Below, piece after piece: positions 18,607-27,490 of a DNA stretch of 64,000 nucleotides. Position numbers and translations under genes: made by a program. Numbering within the stretch: position 1 is the first letter of the stretch; every line of letters begins with the position of its first letter. Under the pieces are notes generated by a model, which had not been told where the DNA came from, did no database searches, and saw nothing but the letters and a program-made list of their open reading frames with translations. The stretch is from the NCBI GenBank assembly GCA_002499195.1, contig DAKS01000022.1:6119-70118 (forward strand), written 5' to 3'. Origin of the DNA: Euryarchaeota archaeon UBA443 (GTDB lineage: Archaea; Thermoplasmatota; Poseidoniia; Poseidoniales; Poseidoniaceae).

Positions 18607-19407
18607 TGGGATAACAATTGGATGTTCGAAAAGAACGTCTTCATCCTCAACAAGTACTAGGATCATGCCACCAAAACCTCCTCCCATCATCCGTGCACCT
18701 AACACGCCATCCATATTCTGAAGTGATTGAACGAGCGAATCAATTTCTGCTGTGCTAACTCCAATCATCATCAATGATTCGTGTGTTGCGTTCAGTAATT
18801 TACCCAATTGTTCTTTTGTAGAATTGATAGCACAATGAACCCTTTCGTTCTCATTTTGGACGTGGAGTTGTTTGGTTTCCTCACTCGCAGTTTGCCGATA
18901 ATCGTGGGAATTGAGAGTTCTGTGAATCTCTGAATCAATAATCTTGAACTTCCATGTGGGTGGAAATGGAATAGTCTTTGTTTCAAGGGATGAAAAGTCA
19001 ATCATTGTACAATGATGTTCCATCGAATACATCATCGTCATTTGATCGAGGAGGCCACACTGTGTTCCAAGGACAATATGTTCGAGTCGTTGTGCTTCTT
19101 CGCATGCATCTTGCTTGTTTATTGAATCACCATGGATGCATAGGACGATACTCAGGCATAGTGCTGCAGAAGAGGACATTCCCTTACCAATGGGTATCGT
19201 ACTGTTAACCTCCAATCTTGCTGGTGGCCCGTCTGCTTCTTTCCATAATTCTACGACAGTTTGGTCTCCATATATTCCAGAATCAATGAACTCCGCTTCA
19301 AGGATAAGTCTGTGCTGTGATGCAAAGGCTAAGGAAACCCCTCCAGCATAATCGGTGTGTTCTCCTATGATGTTGATTCGACCAGGTATTGAGGCGCGAC
19401 GAATCAT
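18574..19407 (-). CDS. GHMP-family sugar kinase, galactokinase-like
   Basis: This 277-aa protein has the galactokinase signature GRINIIGEHTDYAGG at its N-terminus, the ATP-binding motif IPIGKGMSSSAAL and the third GHMP motif ARMMGGGFGGM. It should phosphorylate a free sugar, galactose being the default guess, at C1. It is shorter than most galactokinases (roughly 350-390 aa). The frame opens 30 codons upstream, but MIRRASIPGRINII fits the family and its ATG overlaps the upstream nuclease stop by 4 bases (ATGA). Its last 33 bases overlap the end of the convergent GH1-nucleotidyltransferase gene, whose product could use the sugar-1-phosphate formed here. Confidence 0.9.
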   Translation of the reverse strand: MIRRASIPGRINIIGEHTDYAGGVSLAFASQHRLILEAEFIDSGIYGDQTVVELWKEADGPPARLEVNSTIPIGKGMSSSAALCLSIVLCIHGDSINKQDACEEAQRLEHIVLGTQCGLLDQMTMMYSMEHHCTMIDFSSLETKTIPFPPTWKFKIIDSEIHRTLNSHDYRQTASEETKQLHVQNENERVHCAINSTKEQLGKLLNATHESLMMIGVSTAEIDSLVQSLQNMDGVLGARMMGGGFGGMILVLVEDEDVLFEHPIVIPSRPGFVEELI

Positions 19408-20375
19408 TCTTGCACATCCTCGCGAATGTCGAGATCGAACCAAACGGGGAAGTGGTCGGACACATCTGAGCCGCTCATGTTTCGATCGACTCCCCATCGT
19501 TCAAAGAAGCGACCATCAACATCGCTTGTTAGGACAATTCGGTCATATGCACAATGTGTATTTTCAGAATATGTCGTATCAGCAGAATCAGGAACAACCC
19601 AGATATATTCAGGATTACGAATTTCAAGCTGATTCAAATCATAGCTTGATGCATAACTACAATCAGCATTGAAATCACCAAGTACAATGATGTCCGAATC
19701 ACTTGAATTGGTTTTGTAGGTTTCAACAACATTGTGTAGTGAAGCGGTTTCATTCACTGCTTGTGCCGGTTTTGTATGCACTGTAATGAGTGTTATATCC
19801 TCGATAATGGTGCCATTCTTTGATAACATTTTGAACGTTGAAATGAACGGTTCACGTTGGAATTCATCAAGTTCTGAATCGTTATGTAACCAAGAAGATT
19901 CAGCGACAAAACGGGATGTTCGATAGTAGAATGCATATTGTTCTTGGCCACTTTGGTCATCTTCTTGTTGTCCAGATCGTTCACTAAGAACAAGTCCATA
20001 GGTTTCATTTGATTCAGCGTTGATCGCATCCAAGAAATCGTAAGGAACCGTTTGGTCCAAATCTTTGATTTCCTGAATGACAACCATATCGTATCGTAAT
20101 GTGATATCCACAAGTTCGGATATAACATCGGCCTTGCCCATCTTTGTCTCGCCAAAGATCTTGATATTGAAGGTTGCAATTCGTGCAACATCTTCTCGAC
20201 TTAGAGATTCAGAACGTGCATCAACATCATCTTCTTCATCGGATTCCACTTCAACATAAACCGTCTTCCATAGTGGACTCTCATCTTGATGGACCAAGAG
20301 TTGGATGGTCATCGGAAAGAGGATTAACAAAGCAACAAGCATAACGCCTTGCAAAACGCTATCATGCCGTGCCAT
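19404..20375 (-). CDS. Secreted or membrane-anchored DNase-I-like endonuclease/exonuclease/phosphatase family protein
   Basis: This 323-aa protein carries an N-terminal hydrophobic segment (about residues 8-28, GVMLVALLILFPMTIQLLV) that should export or anchor it. The EEP fold follows, with RIATFNIKIFG, the metal-binding Glu in VVIQEIKD, TVHTKP, LGDFNAD and SDHFPVWF, in DNase I order. The likely activity is metal-dependent cleavage of extracellular DNA or another phosphodiester. Two Cys near VLGDFNADC and ENTHC may pair as in DNase I. It is the first gene of a two-gene unit with the sugar kinase and lies divergent from the TPR gene. Confidence 0.88.
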   Translation of the reverse strand: MARHDSVLQGVMLVALLILFPMTIQLLVHQDESPLWKTVYVEVESDEEDDVDARSESLSREDVARIATFNIKIFGETKMGKADVISELVDITLRYDMVVIQEIKDLDQTVPYDFLDAINAESNETYGLVLSERSGQQEDDQSGQEQYAFYYRTSRFVAESSWLHNDSELDEFQREPFISTFKMLSKNGTIIEDITLITVHTKPAQAVNETASLHNVVETYKTNSSDSDIIVLGDFNADCSYASSYDLNQLEIRNPEYIWVVPDSADTTYSENTHCAYDRIVLTSDVDGRFFERWGVDRNMSGSDVSDHFPVWFDLDIREDVQE

Positions 20376-20463
20376 GGCTTTGGATGGACTTCACTGTTAT
20401 GAATCATCAAGGTTCATTCTATGCCAACCATAGGTTCTTGACGCGAATCCATTTGGTTACGAC

Positions 20464-21294
20464 ATGGCTGAAGAGGTCTCTCCTGAAAAGGCGAAGGAAA
20501 TCGTCGAGATGCTTACTGGAGGTGGCTCGATAGAATCGATCAACACATCATTAGCGTTAGGTATCTTACCACTGGTCGAATCCATTGGTGATGAAGAACT
20601 TCTCTCTCGTTTGGTTGAACATGCACAGAAGGTTGCAGAGGATGACATCGAGAAGGGTTGGGCTCGATTTGAATATCTCAAACGCAATGCAGGCTCCATC
20701 GAAGATATTGCAGAACTTGCCTTCCATGCCGAATCTCTCGAAAAGGGAGAGCCACTTGCAGCAGCAGTATTGCATCACCATGCACTCATGCTTCTTTCAA
20801 TCGATGATACTGACTCCGCACAAACATCGGTTCGTCGTTCGTTGACCTTAAGAGAATCACTTGAAGATAAAGAAGGTATCATCTACGGGCTTGCTGTACT
20901 CTCACGTTGCGCCCGTATGAACCAAGATTGGGATTCTGCAATCGTTCATGATACACGGCGACTAGAATTGGCCATAGCCATGCAAAACGATATTCTTCAC
21001 ATGGAAGCTCTTGCTGATGTTGCCCATGCTCAGGCAAGTCTTGGTGAACTCGCAACAGCATCAGAGATGTACCAAGAGAGTCTTGATTTCGCAAAGCGTC
21101 TTGAGCATCCTGCTGGCCATTTGGTCGCCAGTTGGGGACTTGCAGATCTTGCAGAAATCGAAACACGTTATGACGATGCACTCCTTGCTCTATCGGATAC
21201 AATGCATCTTTTCATGCAGTTAGGAATCCCCGCACCTGACCTGCTGAAAAAACGACTTCATGCCTTGACTTCTATTGGCGAAGAGGTCAAGTAA
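20464..21294 (+). CDS. TPR-like helical repeat protein
   Basis: This 276-aa soluble protein is almost entirely helical. Tetratricopeptide-like units are visible from about residue 95 to 270: AAVLHHHALMLLSIDDTDSA, YGLAVLSRCARMNQDWDSAI, ALADVAHAQASLGELATA and ASWGLADLAEIETRYDDALL, each with the small-residue A/G and terminal A pattern. The N-terminus is acidic and also helical. Such proteins are scaffolds; no enzyme motif or partner is evident. It is divergent from the nuclease gene, with 88 bases between starts, and precedes a luciferase-like gene by 52 bases. The function is not recognised beyond the fold. Confidence 0.85.
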   Translation: MAEEVSPEKAKEIVEMLTGGGSIESINTSLALGILPLVESIGDEELLSRLVEHAQKVAEDDIEKGWARFEYLKRNAGSIEDIAELAFHAESLEKGEPLAAAVLHHHALMLLSIDDTDSAQTSVRRSLTLRESLEDKEGIIYGLAVLSRCARMNQDWDSAIVHDTRRLELAIAMQNDILHMEALADVAHAQASLGELATASEMYQESLDFAKRLEHPAGHLVASWGLADLAEIETRYDDALLALSDTMHLFMQLGIPAPDLLKKRLHALTSIGEEVK

Positions 21295-21346
21295 GGTACG
21301 AACGGGTTATGTTCTTTGACGTGTTGGGAAAAAAGAGGCGAAGTGC

Positions 21347-22576
21347 ATGGAACACGACATTTTCTTCTCCATCAGCCAGACGCCTGATGATAAAGGACAT
21401 ATTCCCGATGAGCAAACCATGCTGCAAAATTACTTCCAACAGTTGGAATGTGCCGATGAGTTAGGATTTGGAGTTGGATGGATTGCACAGGCTCATCTTT
21501 CCACTGAAACACAGAAATCCAACAGCAAACCGGTCGTTCCTCACTGGCAAGGAGAGGTTGGCCTTTGTACCGATTTCCCTCAACTCGCGATGGAATCTTT
21601 TCGTAGAACAAAAAACATCGAAATCGGTAGTGCTGTAATCTCAATTCTCGCATCAGGAGGTCCAATAGCACAGGCTGAGAGAATAGCTAACACATTGCAA
21701 CTTCTTGCTGTCAATAATGATTCACGACGCCTTCATGTCGGCTTTTCAGCGGGACGTTTTGAATTCATGGCCCGTCCGTATGGAATCGTTCCTCGAACAC
21801 CTGTTGAAGAAGCAGCATGGCCTGCATTGCGAGGACAAATCTTTCTCGAAGCAAGTGAAATCTTCCTGCGCTTGTTACGGGGCGATGTTGTTTCATCAGA
21901 TTCAGTTCGTTCAACAACACTAACCCGTGAGAATTTTAGAAGCGATGAGGATTGGCAACGGGTACAAGAAGCGAATGGTTCCAATTCGGATGCGATTGCA
22001 ATCGATCGTCGTTATGTGTTCGAAGACATTCGTATCGTTCCAAATACATTTGATCGAAACCAACTCGTTCTTGTTGCTGGTACACACGATCCAAAAGCAC
22101 AAGTTTTCGTCAATTCCATCCTACCTGTTCGCGTGTTTAACCTATCGATTACACAACCCGAAATCATCGATGCTACACACGAACGAATGCGGGCTTGCTT
22201 CCATTCCGATGGAGGTTCTTGGAAACGTTCAGACATGCCTCGAACGAGTTTTGTTTTCTTGAACGATGAGCCAGGACTTTCATCTGAGGAACAACGCAAG
22301 GCTGCTCATGCTGAGGCTGAACAAGCGCTTGGAGCTTATTGGAATGCTCTTGAGGGTACCATCGATCCTAACAAAGTTCAGAATGCTGCTCGGAATGCTT
22401 TGATCGGTAATGTCGAAGATGTTTCCCAACAATTGGTCGAACGATTCCATCCCGAAGATCGAGTCATGGCCTGGTTTGATTTCTTTAATCACGATAGTGA
22501 ACGTGTCTGTAGAAACATGCGTTCCTACATGGAAAAAGTGGCTCCTCGAGTCGAAGAACTTCTCAAAGGTGATTGA
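21347..22576 (+). CDS. Luciferase-like (LLM class) flavin- or F420-dependent monooxygenase
   Basis: This 409-aa protein has the luciferase-like TIM-barrel pattern: ECADELGFGVGWIAQAHL at strand/helix 1, TKNIEIGSAVISI, GPIAQAERIANTLQLL and RLHVGFSAGRFEFMARPYG. Members oxidise substrates with reduced flavin or F420. Which cofactor is used is not visible. A GAGGCGA sequence ends 5 bases before the ATG. The asparaginase-like gene starts 2 bases after its stop and a dehydrogenase follows with overlap, so the three probably form one transcript. Its position ahead of a ring-cleavage cluster would suit a hydroxylation or oxidation step, but that is inference. Confidence 0.85.
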   Translation: MEHDIFFSISQTPDDKGHIPDEQTMLQNYFQQLECADELGFGVGWIAQAHLSTETQKSNSKPVVPHWQGEVGLCTDFPQLAMESFRRTKNIEIGSAVISILASGGPIAQAERIANTLQLLAVNNDSRRLHVGFSAGRFEFMARPYGIVPRTPVEEAAWPALRGQIFLEASEIFLRLLRGDVVSSDSVRSTTLTRENFRSDEDWQRVQEANGSNSDAIAIDRRYVFEDIRIVPNTFDRNQLVLVAGTHDPKAQVFVNSILPVRVFNLSITQPEIIDATHERMRACFHSDGGSWKRSDMPRTSFVFLNDEPGLSSEEQRKAAHAEAEQALGAYWNALEGTIDPNKVQNAARNALIGNVEDVSQQLVERFHPEDRVMAWFDFFNHDSERVCRNMRSYMEKVAPRVEELLKGD

Positions 22577-22578
22577 AC

Positions 22579-23700
22579 ATGGCAATCAATCATCATAATC
22601 ATTCAGCCGTTAAACCAGGAAGGCCTGGAAGTGAATTATTTCCAGACTCTCCACTCGGTGAACAGGTTGAGGGGATTCCGACTGGACGCGACGTTGCATG
22701 GGAGCCATTGGTCGATTATCGGCGCAATGGCGTTTCTGAGACGACCATTCATGGAGCCGTCGCTTGGGCGCATGGTGATGAAGTGATTCACTCCTTTGGT
22801 GGAAATGTGCTTTGTTATGGTCGTTCGATGATGAAGCCATTCATGCTCAAAGCATTCGTTAAAGAATTGGCCGACCTTTCTTGGGAACAGAAAGCGATAT
22901 CCGTTGCCAGTCACAATGGTGATACGGAGCACGTTGCAGCTGCCCAATCACTCTTATCGCAGTCTGAATGGCCATTGATGTTGACGCCAATCGATGTACC
23001 ATTGATTCAGTTTGGTCGACAAGTTCGTCGGCCTCGTCGTTGGTATCATACCTGTTCAGGTGAACATGCAGCAATTCTTCGCGGTTGTAGAGAGAAAGGT
23101 TGGAATCGTGCAGGATATACATTGCCAAGCCATCAGGTGTTTGAAGCATATATGTCGCAAATTCGCCGTTTTATTGGTGAGGACTGGACGCCACTGAGAA
23201 TTGCTAAGGATGGATGTGGATTGCCAACCGTTTCTAACACAGTCGCTGAACTAGCACAAATTTATGCAGGACTTGTTCGCGATAAAAATGAAGATTGGAT
23301 TTGGGAAGCGATGGTCCGTCATCCTGATCTTGTCGGTGGATTCAACCGTTTGGACTCAACAATTCTCAAAGCGGGTGAAGGTACGGTGATCGCCAAGGAA
23401 GGAGCCGATGGATTGCTTGGGTTGGCTATTGAACATCCTGATTATCCAAAGGGACTTGGTATCGTCATCAAAATCGCTCATGGTTGGAATGCACAAGCAA
23501 CATGGTATGTTGCTCGAGCCGTTCTCGGTGTCTTGGGAGTTGATTTGAGGAACCCCTATCCGCTGCATCGACAAAAAGCATTCATCGTTCCAGGAATTGT
23601 TCCTGATCGCTATATCGACGTGCTTGAAACCATTCCAACATGGGACGAATGGGATCCTGACCAAGACCGTTGGATGTACGATGCGGAGATGGATCCATGA
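22579..23700 (+). CDS. L-asparaginase II-like amidohydrolase
   Basis: This 373-aa protein resembles the asparaginase II family (PF06089), which is distinct from the GatD/AnsA family. Landmarks in order are YGRSMMKPF (family: RSxxKP), SHNGDTEH, TCSGEHAAILRGC (family: CSGKHxxML), KDGCGLP and the Lys-containing GEGTVIAKEGADGLLG. The ATG was chosen over the earlier in-frame TTG because it is only 2 bases after the upstream stop. Its stop overlaps the next ATG by 4 bases. The expected activity is amide hydrolysis; in this context the substrate may not be asparagine, but there is no direct evidence. Confidence 0.85.
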   Translation: MAINHHNHSAVKPGRPGSELFPDSPLGEQVEGIPTGRDVAWEPLVDYRRNGVSETTIHGAVAWAHGDEVIHSFGGNVLCYGRSMMKPFMLKAFVKELADLSWEQKAISVASHNGDTEHVAAAQSLLSQSEWPLMLTPIDVPLIQFGRQVRRPRRWYHTCSGEHAAILRGCREKGWNRAGYTLPSHQVFEAYMSQIRRFIGEDWTPLRIAKDGCGLPTVSNTVAELAQIYAGLVRDKNEDWIWEAMVRHPDLVGGFNRLDSTILKAGEGTVIAKEGADGLLGLAIEHPDYPKGLGIVIKIAHGWNAQATWYVARAVLGVLGVDLRNPYPLHRQKAFIVPGIVPDRYIDVLETIPTWDEWDPDQDRWMYDAEMDP

Positions 23701-25142
23701 ATGTACTGAACTTTATCGATGGAGTCTTTGTTGATGCTATTGATGAACAAACCATCTCCAATATCAATCCCGCTACAGGTCAAATAATCGGGACTCTAGC
23801 TCGCTCGAAGGGATTAGATGTTGAGTCCGCGGTAGAAGCAGCCTTGAATGCACAACAGGATTGGTCTGCTTTGAGTATGCTTGAACGTGCAGATTGGCTT
23901 GACCGTATTGCAGATGGACTTGAAGCGAGAAAAGAAGAACTTGCACAACGGGAATCCAGAGACACCGGTAAGCCACTGGCATTAGCCCGTCGTGTTGATG
24001 CACAACGTTCGATTGATAATTTCAGATTCTTCGCTGATTTTGCTCGAAAACGAGAGCCTGAAGTGTTTGAAATGACTGATGCAACCAATGTTGTACATCG
24101 AAATCCGATTGGAACTGTAGGATTGATTACACCTTGGAATCTTCCGCTCTATTTGCTGAGTTGGAAGGTTGCACCTGCCTTATTGATGGGTAATACGATC
24201 GTTGCTAAACCGAGTGAACTCACGCCCTTGACAGCGAATCTTTTGTGTGAAGTAACTTCTGAAATTGGACTTCCTTCGGGTGTTCTCAACATTGTTCACG
24301 GCTATGGTCCAGAGGTTGGACAAGCGATACTTGAGCATCCTGATATTCGTGCTATATCCTTCACAGGCGGTACTGAGACAGGACGTCACGTCGCAGCAAC
24401 TGCAGCGCCGATGTTCAAGAAACTCTCATTGGAGTTAGGCGGTAAAAATGCGACCATCATCCTTGATGACGCTGATATTGATATGGCAGTTGAAGGAGCA
24501 GTTCGAGCAGGATTTACCAATGGAGGTCAAGTTTGTCTATGTGGCTCTAGAATTCTTGTTCATACATCCATAGCTGACGAATTCACATCTAGACTTGTCG
24601 AAGCGGTTGAGGCAATGGTATGTGGCGCCCCTGAAAATGAATCCACACAAATCGGTGCACTCATCAGTCAAGATCACATGCACAAAGTGGAATCTTACAT
24701 TCAACTTGGAATCGAGGAGGGAGGAACAATTCTCACTGGAGGTACCCGTGAGATGACCGGACAAGTTGGACCTACTTCAGAGGGAGCATTCTTGAGACCT
24801 ACCGTCATCGACGGACTTGATCACAATTCCCGCACCTCAACCGAGGAAATCTTTGGTCCTGTTGTAACCATCCATCGATTTGAGTACGATGAAGAAGCGA
24901 TTGAAATTGCAAATTCAACCGAATATGGACTAGCTGGTTCTGTATGGTCGGGCGACACAAATCGAGCGCACGAAATCGCACAGAGGATTGAAACTGGAAT
25001 CATCTGGGTTAATACTTGGTTACACCGTGATTTGAGGACACCATTTGGAGGAGTCAAGAACTCAGGAGTGGGCCGAGAAGGTGGTGCATGGAGCCTAGGA
25101 TTCTTTTCCGAACCACTGAATGTTTGCATCAAACACGATTGA
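23697..25142 (+). CDS. Aldehyde dehydrogenase, 2-aminomuconic/2-hydroxymuconic semialdehyde dehydrogenase type (AmnC-like)
   Basis: This 481-aa NAD(P)-dependent aldehyde dehydrogenase has GLITPWNLPLYL, FTGGTETGR, the general base in LELGGKN and catalytic Cys280 in GGQVCLCGSRI. The C-terminal block WLHRDLRTPFGGVKNSGVGREGG closely fits the AmnC/DmpC/ALDH8A1 branch that oxidises ring-cleavage semialdehydes. The ATG overlaps the asparaginase-like stop (ATGA). Genes resembling both subunits of 2-aminophenol 1,6-dioxygenase and an AmnD deaminase lie 1.4-3.7 kb downstream on the same strand, supporting 2-aminomuconic semialdehyde as substrate. Other semialdehydes remain possible. Confidence 0.88.
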   Translation: MNVLNFIDGVFVDAIDEQTISNINPATGQIIGTLARSKGLDVESAVEAALNAQQDWSALSMLERADWLDRIADGLEARKEELAQRESRDTGKPLALARRVDAQRSIDNFRFFADFARKREPEVFEMTDATNVVHRNPIGTVGLITPWNLPLYLLSWKVAPALLMGNTIVAKPSELTPLTANLLCEVTSEIGLPSGVLNIVHGYGPEVGQAILEHPDIRAISFTGGTETGRHVAATAAPMFKKLSLELGGKNATIILDDADIDMAVEGAVRAGFTNGGQVCLCGSRILVHTSIADEFTSRLVEAVEAMVCGAPENESTQIGALISQDHMHKVESYIQLGIEEGGTILTGGTREMTGQVGPTSEGAFLRPTVIDGLDHNSRTSTEEIFGPVVTIHRFEYDEEAIEIANSTEYGLAGSVWSGDTNRAHEIAQRIETGIIWVNTWLHRDLRTPFGGVKNSGVGREGGAWSLGFFSEPLNVCIKHD

Positions 25143-25197
25143 TTTCGGTAGCGAGCCTTTGAAATGTTGAATTCAATCGGAAGCATGAGGCAGAACA

Positions 25198-26019
25198 ATG
25201 TCGGTTCACAGTAAGGCGACGAAAGTAACCACGCATACGCTTCAAGAAATGAAGCGAGTCAATGAGCCCATTACAATGCTGACAGCCTACGATTATTCTC
25301 TAGCACGCCTTGTCGATGCTGCTGGTGTGGATGTAATCCTTGTTGGTGATTCAGCCTCCAATGTTATGGCAGGTCAAGTAACGACCGTGCCCATGACGCT
25401 CGACCATATGATCTACCACGCTCAGTGTGTCCAGCGTGCTGTTGATAGAGCACTTATCGTCGTCGATATGCCGTTTGGAACCTATCAAGGAAATTCAAGG
25501 CAGGCTCTTGAAAGTGCAATTCGAATTATGAAAGAAGCGGAAGGCCATGCTGTCAAACTCGAGGGTGGTTCGGAGATTGTTGAATCGATTGAGCGAATTT
25601 TGACAGCAGGAATCCCAGTCATGGGCCATCTTGGTCTTACTCCACAAAGCATCTACAAGTTTGGTACATATACAGTACGAGCGAAAGAAGATGAAGAGGC
25701 AGAGAAGTTGATTGCTGATGCAAAACTCTTGGAAGCAGCTGGATGTTTTGCTATCGTTCTCGAGAAGATTCCAAAGGAATTGGCTCAGCGTGTACAGGGC
25801 GAATTGAACATTCCAGTAATTGGTATAGGTGCAGGGCCACATTGTGATGGACAGGTTTTGGTCTTGCATGATCTTCTTGGAATCACTATGGATTTCTCAC
25901 CACGATTCCTCCGACGTTACCTCAATCTTGCAGAGGAGATTGATGGTGCAATTCGTTCATACTGTGAAGATGTCCGATCCGGTGACTTCCCGAACGAATC
26001 CGAATCCTATACGTCTTAG
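25198..26019 (+). CDS. panB: 3-methyl-2-oxobutanoate hydroxymethyltransferase
   Basis: This 273-aa protein makes ketopantoate from 2-oxoisovalerate and methylene-tetrahydrofolate or -pterin, early in pantothenate and CoA synthesis. Characteristic motifs are [64 protein letters not shown] and [15 protein letters not shown], in family order. Length is typical. It sits between the AmnC-like dehydrogenase (55 bases upstream) and the dioxygenase genes, apparently unrelated to their pathway. Its stop overlaps that of the convergent membrane protein. Confidence 0.96.
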   Translation: MSVHSKATKVTTHTLQEMKRVNEPITMLTAYDYSLARLVDAAGVDVILVGDSASNVMAGQVTTVPMTLDHMIYHAQCVQRAVDRALIVVDMPFGTYQGNSRQALESAIRIMKEAEGHAVKLEGGSEIVESIERILTAGIPVMGHLGLTPQSIYKFGTYTVRAKEDEEAEKLIADAKLLEAAGCFAIVLEKIPKELAQRVQGELNIPVIGIGAGPHCDGQVLVLHDLLGITMDFSPRFLRRYLNLAEEIDGAIRSYCEDVRSGDFPNESESYTS

Positions 26020-26510
26020 AAATAAATGAAGACAAGGACACCGCCACCAAAACCGCCGATGTTGACGGCCATTCCATGCCATAGTCCGTATCGGAATGGT
26101 GGAAACTCGAATTGAAGCCAGTATGAACTAATGAATAGCCATGCTATGGCTGGAATAAATCCTCCCAAATAAAGGGAAGAAGTACCAAACATCCAGACTA
26201 ATGATAGGATACATGCAGTAACTGCAAAACCCATCGCATATTCCCCTGCTCGCCTCATTTCCATTCCAACGAGTTGCTTGTAGATCAAAGGTGATGCAAT
26301 GAGATACATGGCAAATGCACCGTGAACTGGATTCGGTACGAATGAATCAATTCGGGGCATGACGGTGAGTTGCCATATGGCTCCAAATATCATTCCGATA
26401 AATAGAGGAGCCATCATATGTCGAAGCATATCTGAGAAGATTTCGCTTCCTGAAACAGATGCATCATCTGTTGCATCGGATGAAATCACTTCCGTATCAC
26501 CCTCCGACAT
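26016..26510 (-). CDS. Small multi-pass membrane protein, unknown
   Basis: This 164-aa protein has an acidic Ser/Asp-rich N-terminus (residues 1-25). It is followed by about five hydrophobic segments: [63 protein letters not shown] and [19 protein letters not shown]. No family is recognised. The stop overlaps panB's stop (TTAG), and the gene is divergent from the AmnB-like dioxygenase with 81 bases between starts. Confidence 0.75.
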   Translation of the reverse strand: MSEGDTEVISSDATDDASVSGSEIFSDMLRHMMAPLFIGMIFGAIWQLTVMPRIDSFVPNPVHGAFAMYLIASPLIYKQLVGMEMRRAGEYAMGFAVTACILSLVWMFGTSSLYLGGFIPAIAWLFISSYWLQFEFPPFRYGLWHGMAVNIGGFGGGVLVFIYF

Positions 26511-26591
26511 ACCTCATGCTCAATATCTTCTCGTTTGAGTTTTAGCCTTATCCTGCGATGCATCCATATGCGACCTATGTTTCGTTGGAAC

Positions 26592-27488
26592 ATGGCCAAA
26601 GGTTCGATTGTTGCAGGCTGTCTTGCACCACACCCTCCTCACCTTGTCTATGCAGAAAATCCACCACAAAATGAACCGACTTCAGAAGGTGGGTGGGAAC
26701 AACTTCGATGGGGCTATGAGCGACTGCGTGAATCGCTTTCAAAGGTTGATCACGATGTATTGGTCATTCTTTCACCGCATTGGCAAACCTACGTCGGCAC
26801 TCATTTCCTCGGCCTTCCAAACTTTGAGGATCTCTCGGTTGACCCTATTTTTCCAAACCTGTTTCGATACTCCTATAATCTCGATATCGATGTGGAATTG
26901 AGTAAAGCCATCCATGACAAGGCAGCAGATGCTGGACTTGCAGTGAAGATGATGGAAAATCCCGATTTCCGTGTTGATTACGGAACCATCACAACTGGAC
27001 ATATGGTCAATCCTGCATTTGACAAACCCCTGGTGGTTATTTCTTCGAATAGATCGAGACATTACTACTCTGTCGAAGTCATGCAAGAGATGATGATGGA
27101 ACTCGGCCGTGCAACCCGTGCTGCTATTCTTGAAAGTGGGAAAAAGGCCGTTGTACTTGCATCCAATTCCCTTTCACATCGCCATTTTACGACCGAATCT
27201 GATGTTCCTGAAGACATGAGTAAAGAGCACATTACGAGCCATGCAATGCATCTTTGGGACATGCGAATCATCGACTATATGCGAACTGGTCAGGCGCAGC
27301 GAATCATCGATGAAATGCCAGAATTCACTGAGCAGGCGATTGCTGAATCGGATGGTGGTGGACTGACTTGGCTTCTCAGTACGCTAACAGTTCCATCGTA
27401 TCCTGCTATTCTTCATGGATATGGGACCATTATTGGAACTGGTAACGCGATTGTAGAGTGGCCTTGTTATCTACACGAGGAGGTCTGA
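26592..27488 (+). CDS. Class III extradiol dioxygenase, catalytic beta subunit of 2-aminophenol 1,6-dioxygenase type (AmnB-like)
   Basis: This 298-aa LigB-superfamily protein closely follows the AmnB pattern as I recall it: GCLAPHPPHLVYAENPPQNEP, VILSPHWQT, VDPIFPNLFRY, FRVDYGTITT and YGTIIGTGNA. The iron ligands reported for AmnB (His13, His62, Glu251) correspond to His14, His63 and Glu252 here, all offset by one. It should open an o-aminophenol-type ring with O2. The ATG at MAKGSIV was chosen because AmnB homologues start there; the frame extends 19 codons upstream. The AmnA-like partner starts 2 bases downstream. The natural substrate is not established. Confidence 0.9.
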   Translation: MAKGSIVAGCLAPHPPHLVYAENPPQNEPTSEGGWEQLRWGYERLRESLSKVDHDVLVILSPHWQTYVGTHFLGLPNFEDLSVDPIFPNLFRYSYNLDIDVELSKAIHDKAADAGLAVKMMENPDFRVDYGTITTGHMVNPAFDKPLVVISSNRSRHYYSVEVMQEMMMELGRATRAAILESGKKAVVLASNSLSHRHFTTESDVPEDMSKEHITSHAMHLWDMRIIDYMRTGQAQRIIDEMPEFTEQAIAESDGGGLTWLLSTLTVPSYPAILHGYGTIIGTGNAIVEWPCYLHEEV

Positions 27489-27490
27489 AC

